A stretch of 64,000 nt of DNA from Isoptericola halalbus (GTDB taxonomy: Bacteria; Actinomycetota; Actinomycetes; Actinomycetales; Cellulomonadaceae). Made by a program: the position numbers and the translations under genes. Position 1 is the stretch's first letter. Every line of letters starts with the position of its first letter. The stretch covers positions 124,001-188,000 of the forward strand of contig VJZX01000001.1 of the NCBI GenBank assembly GCA_009663185.1, in the 5' to 3' direction. Below the pieces are notes generated by a model, which did no database searches, was not told the DNA's origin, and saw only the letters and a list, made by a program, of their open reading frames with translations. Shown here one piece after another: positions 46,061-54,904 of the stretch.

Positions 46061-47401
46061 TCAGCCCGACTGGCCGTTGAGCATCGGCGTGAGCTTCTCG
46101 TCGTACTCGGCGGCGAGCTCGGTCACGTCGCCGCCCTCGGCGATCTTCTGGAAGAGCTCCTCGTAGACGAACGCGCCCTCGATGGCCGCCCAGCCGGGCG
46201 CCGCCGGCGTGAGCTTCGAGCCCGCGGCCGTCTCGACCAGGGTCTGGCCGAACTTGTCACCGGTCATGACCTGAGTGAAGTCGGAGTTGGCCGGGCCGAG
46301 GCCGTTCTCGGCGAGCATGGTCTGGTACTCGTCCGAGAAGATGATCTGCAGCAGGTTCTCGGACAGCTCCGGGTGCCGGGACGTGGCGGAGATCCCGATG
46401 TTCGAGCCGCCGGCGAACACAGGCGCGACGCCGCCGTCGACGCCCGGCAGGGCGAAGATGTCGAACTTCGAGGCATCGGCCATCCCGTCACGCACCTCGT
46501 CACCCTCCTCGTTGGTGGTGAGGTCGCCGATCGACCAGCGCGCCCAGCCCGGCGCCATGATCGTCGCGGCGGCGGGGGCACCGCCCTCGGCCGAGTCGTT
46601 CAGGAAGTCCCAGTAGGCCACGTCGCGCTCGGTCGCGGGAAGGTTGGACGCACCCTCGTAGACGTCCTGCCACATCTCGAGGCCCGCGATCGTGCTCGGG
46701 TCCGAGAGCGTGGAGGTCCACTGGTCGCCCTCCTTGACGGCGAGCTCCCCGCCGTTGGCGAACACCCAGGAGATGCCGTTGCGCCAGTCCTGGCCGCCCA
46801 TGGCGAAGCCGGACAGGTCGTCGGTGCGCAGGCTCTTGACCGCCTCACCGAACTCCGCGAGCGTCGCCGGAACCTCGAGGCCGGCGTCGGACCAGAGGTC
46901 GGCGCGGTAGAACATGTAGCGCGAGCCGAAGTAGTAGGGCAGCGCGTAGACGGTCCCGTCGACGGAGCCGACCTCGACGAACGACGGGAGCAGCTTGTCG
47001 CCGCCCAGCTCCTCGTAGAGCTCGGGCGAGATCTCGCGGAACGCCCCCACGGTGGTGAACGTCGGCGACTGCGTGTTGCCGAGCTCGACCACGTCCGGCG
47101 TGTTCGCGGCGTCCGGCAGCGCGGTCGTGAGCTTGGTGACGAGGTCGGCCCAGTCCTGCTCCTCGATCGTGAGCGTCGAGCCAGGGTTCTCGGCCTCGAA
47201 GGTGTCGATGAGGTACTGCCGCAGCTCGTCGGGCGTGTCGGCGCCCGCGAGCCACAGGGTGATGTCGGCCGGCTCGACGGCCGCGTCGGTCGACCCGTCG
47301 GTCGGGTCGTCGCCGGAGCCCTCGCCGCCACCGCAGGCGGCGAGGGCGAGCGCCAGGGTCGTGGTCGCTGCCGCGACGACGCCGATTCGTCTCGTTCTCA
47401 C
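46061..47401 (-). CDS. sugar ABC transporter substrate-binding lipoprotein
   Basis: 446 residues. Lipoprotein signal with LALAACGGG (lipobox Cys23) and an acidic Ser/Asp linker. The SBP fold is seen in ITLWLAGADTPDELRQYLID, GTVYALPYYFGSRYMFYR, and FAGGSNIGISATSRHPELSE (family 1 cluster B). The GTG start has GAGAGGAAC 5 nt upstream. The substrate is probably an amino sugar or chito-oligosaccharide from the context of nagB and ROK kinase. Anchored outside the membrane. Confidence 0.92.
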   Translation of the reverse strand: MRTRRIGVVAAATTTLALALAACGGGEGSGDDPTDGSTDAAVEPADITLWLAGADTPDELRQYLIDTFEAENPGSTLTIEEQDWADLVTKLTTALPDAANTPDVVELGNTQSPTFTTVGAFREISPELYEELGGDKLLPSFVEVGSVDGTVYALPYYFGSRYMFYRADLWSDAGLEVPATLAEFGEAVKSLRTDDLSGFAMGGQDWRNGISWVFANGGELAVKEGDQWTSTLSDPSTIAGLEMWQDVYEGASNLPATERDVAYWDFLNDSAEGGAPAAATIMAPGWARWSIGDLTTNEEGDEVRDGMADASKFDIFALPGVDGGVAPVFAGGSNIGISATSRHPELSENLLQIIFSDEYQTMLAENGLGPANSDFTQVMTGDKFGQTLVETAAGSKLTPAAPGWAAIEGAFVYEELFQKIAEGGDVTELAAEYDEKLTPMLNGQSG

Positions 47402-47457
47402 GGGGGTTCCTCTCGATGGGCGGCGCCGCCACGGACGGCACCGGGTAACGACGGGCG

Positions 47458-48606
47458 TCAGGAGACGCCCAGCTGCGCCGCCAGCACCAGAACCGCAGCG
47501 CCCGCCAGCACCACGTCCTCGTCCAGCGTCGCCATGCGCAGGCGCAGGCTCGCCGCGACGGCGGGCATCGTGCGTGTGCGCAAGGTGTCGGTCGCCGCCT
47601 GGCGCAGCGCGCCGTCGACCAGCTCCGCCGGTCCGGACAGCAGCACCTCGGCCAGGTTGAGCGCGCTCACCACGGGGGCGAGCGTCGTGCCGAGGACCCT
47701 GCCCGCCGCGGCCAGCACGGCGTCCGCCTCCTCGGTGTCCAGACCGGCGACGGCCTTCCGCAGCGCGGGGACCGAGAGCACGGTCTCGAGGCAGCCCCGG
47801 CGCCCGCACGCGCACGGCTCGCCGCCGTCGACGACGGTCACGTGCCCGAGCTCGCCGGCCGCGTCGCCGGCCCCGTGCACGCGGGCACCGTCGACCATGA
47901 TGCCCGCGCCGACGCCCTGCCCGATCGTGAGGACGAGCATCGAGCCCGCCGCCCCTCCGTAGGTGTACTCGCCGAGCGCGGCGGTGTTGGCGTCGTTGGC
48001 GACCTGCACGGGCAGGCCGAGCCGGTCGGTGAGCATGCCGGCGAGCGGCAGGTCGAACCAGGCGCGGTTGGGGGCCTCGACGACCCGACCCGACGGGTCG
48101 ATGATGCCCGGCGAACCGACGCCGATACCGATCACGGGTCGGCTCGCCGCGGAGAGCAGCCCTCGCGCGAAGCGGGTGAGCAGGTCGACGAGGTCGTCGC
48201 CCGAGCGCCCCTCGACGGCGAGCGAGCGGCGCACGACCGCCTCGCCCGTGAGGGTCAGCACGGCACCCCGCATGACCGCGTCGTCGGACAGGTCGACCGC
48301 GACGATCTGGTAGGCGTCCGTGCGCATCCCGACGAGGATCGCGGGCTTGCCGACGCGCCGGCCGGGCTGGACGCCGAGCTCCTCGACGAGTCCTTCGGCG
48401 AGGAGCACGTTCACGAGGTCGGAGATGGTGACCCGGGTCAGCGAGGTCGCCCGGGCAAGGTCGGCGCGGGACGTCGGTCCCTCGTGGAAGAGGTGCTGGA
48501 GCACGAGCGCCCGGTTGTGCGCCCGGGCGTGCTCGGGAAGCACCTTGGCGGTGGCGCGCAGGCCGGCACCGAGCCCTCGCCGCGATGCGCGCATCGTCTC
48601 TGACAT
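47458..48606 (-). CDS. ROK-family transcriptional repressor (NagC/Mlc type)
   Basis: 382 residues. An N-terminal winged HTH (SRADLARATSLTRVTISDLV, residues about 46-65) precedes a ROK domain with IGVGSPGIIDPSG and CACGRRGCLETVLS. It probably represses the aminosugar operon downstream, responding to a sugar or sugar phosphate. The ATG has no Shine-Dalgarno site and sits directly after an AT-rich stretch, so a leaderless message is plausible. First gene of the cluster. Confidence 0.9.
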   Translation of the reverse strand: MSETMRASRRGLGAGLRATAKVLPEHARAHNRALVLQHLFHEGPTSRADLARATSLTRVTISDLVNVLLAEGLVEELGVQPGRRVGKPAILVGMRTDAYQIVAVDLSDDAVMRGAVLTLTGEAVVRRSLAVEGRSGDDLVDLLTRFARGLLSAASRPVIGIGVGSPGIIDPSGRVVEAPNRAWFDLPLAGMLTDRLGLPVQVANDANTAALGEYTYGGAAGSMLVLTIGQGVGAGIMVDGARVHGAGDAAGELGHVTVVDGGEPCACGRRGCLETVLSVPALRKAVAGLDTEEADAVLAAAGRVLGTTLAPVVSALNLAEVLLSGPAELVDGALRQAATDTLRTRTMPAVAASLRLRMATLDEDVVLAGAAVLVLAAQLGVS

Positions 48607-48607
48607 G

Positions 48608-48630
48608 TTTGTTAGTAAAGCGTCTTAACT
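48608..48630 (-). promoter_or_regulatory. candidate ROK operator/promoter at the repressor start
   Basis: TTTGTTAGTAAAG and CGTCTTAAC form an unusually AT-rich patch directly before the repressor ATG; TTTnTTAGTAAA is an imperfect palindrome. Position and composition suggest autoregulation of the repressor or its core promoter. No consensus for this protein is known. Confidence 0.4.
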
Positions 48631-48772
48631 CGCTCCTGTCCATTCCCCTCCGAGGTTCGTGACCGAACCGTGACGGCCCGCCCGCGGGTGAAGATCACGG
48701 ACTCAGCACGGTCTTGTCACGATCGCGCGAGCAGCACCAGCGACGACGCCCGGGCGCCCTACGCTCGTGGCC

Positions 48773-49771
48773 ATGCCCCCGTCGCACCGCCGCCGCAGCG
48801 GTCTGTTCGCCGTCCTCGCAGGAGCCGTCTTCGCCACGGCACTGGCCGCTTGCTCCCCGGGCGGCGGCGACGCCGGGATGAGCGAGTCGGGCGAAGGCTC
48901 TGCCGTGACGAGCGACTCCGGTTCATCCGTCGCCGACGCTCCCGAGGATGGCGCGCTCGGCGCGGGCGGCGGCGTCTCCGAGGAGGCCAGCGTCGACCGC
49001 GAGATCGTGACGACGGCGTACGCGACCATCGTCGCGCCGGACCCGTCGGCCGCGGCCCGCGACCTCGCCCGGCTCGCCGAGCAGGCGGGCGGGCGCGTGG
49101 AGCAGCGCTCCGAGGTCTCCGCCACAGACGACGAGCCGGCCCGCGCCTCGCTGACCCTGCGGATCCCCGCCGACCGGGTCAGCAACACGCTCGAGGCCCT
49201 GTCGGGGATCGGCGAGGTGCGCGACGTCAGCGTCGACACGGTCGACGTGACGGGCCAGGGCCGTGACCTCGACGCGCGCATCGGCGCGCTGACCACCTCG
49301 ACCCAGCGTCTTCGCGAGCTCATGGGCAGCGCGGGCAGCACCGAGGACCTGCTCAGGGTCGAGCAGGAGCTCTCGGACCGCCAGGCCGAGCTCGACGCGC
49401 TCAAGGCGCAGCGCCAGCAGCTGTCCGAGCGGGTGGCCATGTCGACGCTGGACGTCGAGGTTATGTCGGAGCCGGTGACGGCCGCCGTGCGCCAGGGCGG
49501 CTTCGTAGGCGGTCTGGAGTCGGGGTGGGCCGCCCTCGTGACCACGGTCCAGGGCGTCGTGCTGGTGCTCGGCATCCTGCTTCCGTGGATCGCGGTCGGC
49601 GCCGTGGGCTACCTGGTCTACCGGCTCGTGCGACGCCCCGTGGGCCCCGCTGCGCCGGGTGCTCCGGGCGGGCCGGGCTCCTCAGGGCCCGACGAGGGTC
49701 CGGACATCGGCGGCCCCTCGCACGGCGCGCCCCTCGAGCCGGAGCGCGCGCCGGAGCCCGTCGGGCGCTGA
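48773..49771 (+). CDS. DUF4349 lipoprotein
   Basis: 332 residues. It has a lipobox (ALAACSPG, Cys27), a Gly/Ser/Glu linker and a DUF4349 domain beginning near DREIVTTAYATIVAPDPSAA, with a coiled coil ELSDRQAELDALKAQRQQLS around residues 200-225. A C-terminal helix (LVLGILLPWIAVGAVGYLVY) and a Pro-rich tail follow. The family is widespread in actinobacteria and firmicutes, with unknown function. A surface or envelope role is likely from the lipid anchor plus membrane helix. Confidence 0.82.
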   Translation: MPPSHRRRSGLFAVLAGAVFATALAACSPGGGDAGMSESGEGSAVTSDSGSSVADAPEDGALGAGGGVSEEASVDREIVTTAYATIVAPDPSAAARDLARLAEQAGGRVEQRSEVSATDDEPARASLTLRIPADRVSNTLEALSGIGEVRDVSVDTVDVTGQGRDLDARIGALTTSTQRLRELMGSAGSTEDLLRVEQELSDRQAELDALKAQRQQLSERVAMSTLDVEVMSEPVTAAVRQGGFVGGLESGWAALVTTVQGVVLVLGILLPWIAVGAVGYLVYRLVRRPVGPAAPGAPGGPGSSGPDEGPDIGGPSHGAPLEPERAPEPVGR

Positions 49772-49814
49772 GCCCGACGCCGGCCCGGCGACGGAGGTCT
49801 CTCCTCGGGGTACG

Positions 49815-50972
49815 TCAGAACTGGAAGGTCACCTGCTCGACGACGTCGTCGCCGTCGGTGATGAGTCCGGTGCGGTGCTTGTCGAGCGTGGTGCACGGGT
49901 GCGAGACGCCGAACCCGACGACGTCGCCCGGGCGCAGCTCCCGGTCGCCGGTGAGGGCGACGTATGCGTGCTGGTCGTTGAGCGCCGTGACCGTCGCACC
50001 GGCGAGGTCGCGCGCCGAACCCAGGCGGCCGGCGTCGTCCACCGTGCGCTCGACGAGCGGGAACGGCAGGTCGATGTCGAACGACACGTCGCGCCGGCCA
50101 AGACCGCAGATCGCCAGACCCAGTTCGGGCGCCGAGAGCACCGAGGCCCACACAGTGATCGCGGGGCGCAGCCGGTCCGCGCCGAGGCGTGCCCACGGGT
50201 CGGAGCGCCGGTAGTGACCGTGGTCGGAGGTGATGTACGCGCCGGAGCGCAGCACGACACGTGCGCCCGCGGCCGCCGCGAGCTCGCGCAGCACGACGTC
50301 GGCGAACGCGCTGCCGCCCGCCGACAGCACCACGGGCCCGTCGACGAGGTCAGCGACGGCCGCGCCCGCCTCGCGCAGCGCCGCGCACCAGCGCGCGACG
50401 GCGTCGAGCTCGGCCGCGCTCGTGCCGGTGGCCACCGGGCCCTCGTACCCCGCGACGCCGACGAGGCGCAGCCCGCGCCCGACGACGGACCGGGCCAGCG
50501 CGACGACGTCGGGCACCGTGCGCAGCCCCGTGCGGCCGCCGGGCAGGCCGAGCTCGACCAGCACGCCCAGACGTTCGGGACGGGCCGCGTCCGCGAACGC
50601 CGCGGCCAGCAGCTCGAGGCCCCGCTCGGAGTCGGCGTAGACCCAGACCTCGTCCGCGTCGTCGCGGTCGAGCGCGCCGCGCAGCCACACCAGGTCGCGC
50701 GGGTCGACGAGCTCGTTGGCGAGGAAGGCGCGCCGCACGTTGCCCCACTCCAGGGCGGCGTGCAGCTGTGCCGGCGTCGCGACGGTCGCACCCCAGGCCC
50801 CGGCGTCGAGCTGGCGCGTCCAGAGCTCGCGCGACATGTGCGTCTTGACGTGCGGGGCGAGCTCGGCGCCGGCCGCGGCGACCGTCGTCGCGACCGTGGC
50901 GACGTTGTGCTCGAGCGCCGCCCGGTCGAGCGTGAGCAGTGGCCAGGAACGGCCCGGGTCGTCGATCCTCAT
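49815..50972 (-). CDS. PLP-dependent D-serine dehydratase/D-threonine aldolase-like enzyme
   Basis: 385 residues in the fold-III (alanine racemase N-terminal) family. The PLP Lys is K43 in PHVKTHMSRELW, GAWGATVATPAQLHAALEWG follows, and VLSAGGSAFADVVL and SGAYITSDHGHYRR belong to the barrel. The C-terminal domain ends in GFGVSHPCTTLDKHR, where His and Cys are the likely zinc/metal ligands of D-serine dehydratase-like enzymes. A D-amino acid substrate is likely; which one cannot be settled. The ATG lies 19 nt from a 20-bp array shared with the divergent gene. Confidence 0.82.
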   Translation of the reverse strand: MRIDDPGRSWPLLTLDRAALEHNVATVATTVAAAGAELAPHVKTHMSRELWTRQLDAGAWGATVATPAQLHAALEWGNVRRAFLANELVDPRDLVWLRGALDRDDADEVWVYADSERGLELLAAAFADAARPERLGVLVELGLPGGRTGLRTVPDVVALARSVVGRGLRLVGVAGYEGPVATGTSAAELDAVARWCAALREAGAAVADLVDGPVVLSAGGSAFADVVLRELAAAAGARVVLRSGAYITSDHGHYRRSDPWARLGADRLRPAITVWASVLSAPELGLAICGLGRRDVSFDIDLPFPLVERTVDDAGRLGSARDLAGATVTALNDQHAYVALTGDRELRPGDVVGFGVSHPCTTLDKHRTGLITDGDDVVEQVTFQF

Positions 50973-50990
50973 GCGTGCCTCACGTTCCGT

Positions 50991-51050
50991 TCTACCTCGG
51001 CGGGTCCTGTTCTACCTCGACGCGGGGCGCTCTACCTCGGCGGGTGGGGT
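50991..51050. repeat. 20-bp-period array, copy 3 (3 units)
   Basis: CTACCTCG cores start at 50992, 51012 and 51032, exactly 20 bp apart; units read TTCTACCTCGGCGGGTCCTG, TTCTACCTCGACGCGGGGCG and CTCTACCTCGGCGGGTGGGG. This copy lies between two divergent starts, so it may overlap the promoters there. Confidence 0.85.
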
Positions 51051-51077
51051 AGCGGATCCCCGTGGAGGCGTGATCGA

Positions 51078-52697
51078 GTGGCGCCGCGGTGCGTGTGCCA
51101 TCGTGAAGAGGTGTTCCGCCTCCTCGGGCTCCTCGGTGGGCTCGCGGCCGTCACGGACCTCGGGACCGGCTCCGCGGCCGACGAGTCGCTCGCGCGCGCG
51201 GTCGTGGCGACACGGCTCGCCCGGGCGCTGGGGTGCGACGCCGAGACCGTGCGGGACGTCGTCTACGCCTCGCTGCTGGAGCACGTCGGCTGCACGGCCT
51301 ACTCGGTCGAGCTCGCGGCGGCGCTCGGCGACGACGTCGTCGCGACCCGGATGGCGCTCCAGACCGACGGCATGAGCGCACGCGACGCGATCGGCGCCCT
51401 CGTCCCGGCGCTCGCGTCGGCCACCGGACGGTCACGCCCGGCCGTCGCGACCGCCCTGCTGCGCCACTCCTCGGCGATCGAGCGCGAAGGGCCGGCCGCG
51501 ACGTGCGAGGTGGCCCGCGAGGCGTCGCGGCGGCTCGAGCTGACCGGGCCGGTGCAGGAGGCGCTCGCGCACACCACGACGTCGTGGGACGGGCGGGGCG
51601 TGCCGGCCGTCGCGGGCGCGGCCATCCCGCTGGCCACGCGCCTGACCCATGTGGCCGCGATCGCCACCCTGTTCACCCTGCTCGCCTCGAGCGAGCGGGC
51701 GGCCGCCGAGGTGCGGCGCCGGGCCGGGACGACCCTCGACCCCGAGCTAGCGGCGGCCTGCCTCGGGCGCATGGACACTGTGCTCGACGGGATCGGAGAG
51801 GTCGACGCGTACGAGCTGCTGCTCGACGCAGAACCCGACCCGGTGCGCCTGGTCGACGACGCGCGTGTCGAGCACGTGACTCGCGTGTTCGGCGACATGG
51901 TCGACCTCAAGAGCCCCTGGCTGCACGGTCACAGCGCAGCGGTGGCGGAGCTCGCGGCCACCGCCGGAAGCCGGGCCGGCCTCGACCAGGGCGCGGTCGG
52001 CAGGCTGCGCCGGGCCGGCCACCTCCACGACATCGGCCGCGCCGGCGTCTCGAGCCGCGTGTGGAACAAGGCCGGCCCCCTGAGCGCGACCGAGCGCGAC
52101 CAGGCGCGGCTCCACCCGTACCACGGAGAGCGGATCGTGGCTCGGGTCCCTGCTCTTGCCGGGGTCGCGCCGCTCGTCGGGCGGCACCACGAGCGCCTGG
52201 ACGGCAGCGGCTACCCGCGTGGCGCGCTCGCGGCCGACCTGTCGATCGAGGCCCGCCTGCTGGCCGCGGCCGACGCCTTCCGGACGAAGGTCGAGGGGCG
52301 CCCGCACGACCCGCCTCGCCCCGCCGCCGAGGTGGCGGCCTGGGTCGTGGCCGAGGCAGAAGCCGGGCGGCTCGACGGCGACGCCGTCAGGGCGGTGCTC
52401 GCCGCGGCCGGTCGTCCGGGCGACGGGCACCGGGTGCGTCCGGCCGGGCTCACCCCGCGGCAGGTCGAGGTGCTCCGGCTCGTGGCCGCCGGGCTGTCCA
52501 ACAAGGAGATCGCCGCGCGGCTGGTCGTCTCGCCCCGGACGGCCGAGCACCACGTCCAGGACGTGTACCTGCGGATCGGCGTCGCCACTCGGGCCGGCGC
52601 TGCCCTGTTCGCGATGGAGCACGGACTGTTCGGCGGGCCGTCACCGGACGGTGACGTCTCGCTCGACGGCGACACGCCGGTCGCGCAGGACTGGTAG
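51078..52697 (+). CDS. HD-GYP domain fused to a LuxR DNA-binding domain
   Basis: About 539 residues. The HD-GYP motifs are HGHSAAVAELAATAG near 297, HLHDIGRAG (HD, near 316), HPYHGERIVARVP and RHHERLDGSGYPRG (GYP near 375). An LuxR HTH at 455-515 reads LTPRQVEVLRLVAAGLSNKE then RLVVSPRTAEHHVQDVYLRI. HD-GYP enzymes hydrolyse cyclic di-GMP; the fusion suggests a regulator with sensor or vestigial phosphodiesterase function. The GTG at 51078 is selected because GGAGG lies 9 nt in front; 51111 is an alternative. The MFS gene follows after 8 nt. Confidence 0.85.
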   Translation: MAPRCVCHREEVFRLLGLLGGLAAVTDLGTGSAADESLARAVVATRLARALGCDAETVRDVVYASLLEHVGCTAYSVELAAALGDDVVATRMALQTDGMSARDAIGALVPALASATGRSRPAVATALLRHSSAIEREGPAATCEVAREASRRLELTGPVQEALAHTTTSWDGRGVPAVAGAAIPLATRLTHVAAIATLFTLLASSERAAAEVRRRAGTTLDPELAAACLGRMDTVLDGIGEVDAYELLLDAEPDPVRLVDDARVEHVTRVFGDMVDLKSPWLHGHSAAVAELAATAGSRAGLDQGAVGRLRRAGHLHDIGRAGVSSRVWNKAGPLSATERDQARLHPYHGERIVARVPALAGVAPLVGRHHERLDGSGYPRGALAADLSIEARLLAAADAFRTKVEGRPHDPPRPAAEVAAWVVAEAEAGRLDGDAVRAVLAAAGRPGDGHRVRPAGLTPRQVEVLRLVAAGLSNKEIAARLVVSPRTAEHHVQDVYLRIGVATRAGAALFAMEHGLFGGPSPDGDVSLDGDTPVAQDW

Positions 52698-52705
52698 GTC
52701 TACCC

Positions 52706-53956
52706 ATGTCCGAGCACCCGGTCACGCCGGACCCTGAGGACATGACCGCCTCGACCTCCCCCACACCGCGGACTGCCCACGCCCCGGCACGCGAGCCGCT
52801 CCTGACGTCACCCTTCATCCGCCTGGCGCTCGCCGACCTCGCGTACTTCACCGCAGCCGGTGTCGGCATGCTCACGCTGCCCCTGTACGTCACGGGCCCG
52901 GTGGGCTCGGACGCGGCCGGCGCGGGGTTCGCGTTCGGCGCCTTCGCGCTCTCCGCGCTCCTGCTGCGCCCGATCGCAGGCCGTCTCTGCGACGTCTGGG
53001 GGCGCGCTCCCCTCATGGTGGGCGGCGGGATCCTCGCGGCGACGACGCTGGCCCTCACCGCGCACGTCAGCTCGCTCGTGCTCGTGGTCGCGCTGCGGCT
53101 GCTCCTCGGCGTCGCCGAGGCGGCGTTCTTCGTCGCGTCCCTCGCGGCGCTCGCCGACCTCGCGCCCGAGAGCCGGCGCGGGGAGGCGGTGAGCTACAAC
53201 TCGCTCGGGCTGTACCTGGGCATCACGCTCGGCCCGCCGCTCGGCGAGCTCCTCATCCGCACCGTGGGGTTCGACGGCGCCTGGTACGGCGCCGGCGTCC
53301 TTGCGCTCGGCGCTGCGGTGGTGGCCGGGTCCATCGGCGAGACACGGCCGGTCGGCCCGGCCCCCGACCCGACGCACCGGCCCGCGTGGGTCTACCGGCC
53401 GGCGATCGCCCCGAGCCTCGGCTTCCTCGCCTCCGTCGTCGCGATGGGCGGGTTCCTGGCGTTCGCCGCCCTGCGCGCGGAGTCGCTCGCGATGGCGAAC
53501 GTCAGCCTCCCGCTGCTGGTCTATGGCGCGGTCGTGGTCGTCGGCCGCATCGGGTTCGCCCGGGTCGTCGACCGCCTGCCGGCACTCCCGCTCGCAACGG
53601 CAGCGCTGGTCACGATCGCCGCCGGTCTCCTGCTCGCGGCCGTCCTCCGGACGCCCGCGGCCCTGATCGCGGGGTCGGCCCTCATGGGGGTGGGCGTCAC
53701 CTTCAGCACGCCGGCGTTCTTCTCCGCCGTCTTCGCCACCGCGACGCCCGCCGAGCGGGGAGCGGCGTCCGGCACGGCGAGCATGGCGCTCGACGGCGGG
53801 CTCGGGGTCGGGCCGATGATCCTCGGGATCGCCGCGGAGGCGGCCGGCACGTCGTGGGCGTTCGGGCTCGCCGCGGGCATCGCCGTCGTCGGCGCGCTGT
53901 GGACGTGGTCGCTGCGGCCGGGCGACCGGCGACGAACCCGGAGCGCGGCCGGCTAG
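52706..53956 (+). CDS. MFS transporter
   Basis: 416 residues with 12 helices; RPIAGRLCDVWGRAPLMVGG is the loop 2-3 signature, and a second Asp/Arg-rich loop RIGFARVVDRLPALPL lies midway. It is in the drug/sugar efflux or metabolite-export class with no fixed substrate. It is probably co-transcribed with the HD-GYP regulator. It is convergent with the LysR gene, the stops sharing the 4 nt CTAG. Confidence 0.88.
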   Translation: MSEHPVTPDPEDMTASTSPTPRTAHAPAREPLLTSPFIRLALADLAYFTAAGVGMLTLPLYVTGPVGSDAAGAGFAFGAFALSALLLRPIAGRLCDVWGRAPLMVGGGILAATTLALTAHVSSLVLVVALRLLLGVAEAAFFVASLAALADLAPESRRGEAVSYNSLGLYLGITLGPPLGELLIRTVGFDGAWYGAGVLALGAAVVAGSIGETRPVGPAPDPTHRPAWVYRPAIAPSLGFLASVVAMGGFLAFAALRAESLAMANVSLPLLVYGAVVVVGRIGFARVVDRLPALPLATAALVTIAAGLLLAAVLRTPAALIAGSALMGVGVTFSTPAFFSAVFATATPAERGAASGTASMALDGGLGVGPMILGIAAEAAGTSWAFGLAAGIAVVGALWTWSLRPGDRRRTRSAAG

Positions 53957-54825
53957 ATCGCGACGTCGATCGCTTGCAGGAACGCGGTCGCGGCTGGCGA
54001 CGGACCGAGGCTGCTCCACACGACGTGCTCGACGCGCTCGGGGCCGTCGGCGACCGGGACGGTGGCGACGCCCTCGAGCTGCGGCACGAACGCCGAGGGC
54101 AGCATCGCCACGCCGAGCCCTCGGCGGACCAGCCACGTCATCAGGTCGACGGCGCTGACCTCGAACGCGACGTCGCGCTCGAGCCCCGCGGCGGCGAACG
54201 CAAGGTCGCTCTGGGCCCTTCCCGCCGTGCCGGCCGGGAAGTCGACGAACACCTCCTCGCTCAGGCGGCGCAGGTCCGTGCGCCGGGCGCCGGCGAGCGC
54301 ATGACCCGGCGGCACGACGGCGACGAGCCGGTCGCGCGCGAGGACGCGGGAGCGCACGCCCTCCGGACGCGCCGACGCCGGCAGGCCGAGCAGCGCGACG
54401 TCGAGCTCGCAGTCGCGCACCTGCGCCATGAGCTCGCCGCTCGCGCCGGTACGCAGCGCGACGCGCACCTGGGGGTGCGCGCGGCGGAAGCCGTCGAGCA
54501 CGGCCGGTACGTCGATCGCCGCCACGGTCGGGATGACGCCCACGGCCAGGCGTCCGCGGACGACGCCCAGTACGGCGGCCACCTCGGCGGCGGCGTTGTC
54601 GGCGGCGGCTAGACACTGCCGCGCGACCGGGACGAAGGCCTCCCCTGCCTGGGTGAGCCGGACTCGCCGGCTCGTGCGCTCGAACAGCCGTGCCCCGAGC
54701 TCGCGCTCGAGCTTGGCTACCTGGTGGCTCAGCGCCGACTGGACGACGTGGCACCGCTCGGCGGCGCGCGTGAAGCTTCCCGTCTGGGCGACCGCGACCA
54801 CGTACCGCATCTGCTGCAGCTCCAT
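53953..54825 (-). CDS. LysR-family transcriptional regulator
   Basis: 290 residues. N-terminal HTH: MELQQMRYVVAVAQTGSFTR and AAERCHVVQSALSHQVAKLE, followed by a LysR substrate domain with PTVAAIDVPAVLDGFRRAHP. The start at 54825 is used because the HTH begins there; it lies within a nested palindrome, the probable autoregulatory operator. Divergent from the EamA gene, its likely target. Confidence 0.88.
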   Translation of the reverse strand: MELQQMRYVVAVAQTGSFTRAAERCHVVQSALSHQVAKLERELGARLFERTSRRVRLTQAGEAFVPVARQCLAAADNAAAEVAAVLGVVRGRLAVGVIPTVAAIDVPAVLDGFRRAHPQVRVALRTGASGELMAQVRDCELDVALLGLPASARPEGVRSRVLARDRLVAVVPPGHALAGARRTDLRRLSEEVFVDFPAGTAGRAQSDLAFAAAGLERDVAFEVSAVDLMTWLVRRGLGVAMLPSAFVPQLEGVATVPVADGPERVEHVVWSSLGPSPAATAFLQAIDVAI

Positions 54826-54851
54826 CGATCCATCGTGCAGCACGATCGATG
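54823..54851. promoter_or_regulatory. LysR operator candidate in the lysR/eamA gap
   Basis: ATCGTGCAGCACGAT (54832-54846) is a perfect 7+1+7 inverted repeat, nested in CATCGAT (54823) and ATCGATG (54845). It spans the LysR start codon and lies 53 nt upstream of the EamA ATG. LysR proteins usually bind such sites between divergent genes. Confidence 0.55.
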
Positions 54852-54904
54852 CGGTGACGAGCATGTGTTGGACTCATGGATGGTGTCGGTCGAACACTGA
54901 GGGC

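Noticed and set aside
49659-51077. N-terminal extension of the HD-GYP/LuxR protein far upstream
   Set aside because: The extension runs antisense through the D-amino-acid enzyme gene and has no domain; a GTG with GGAGG marks the likely start.
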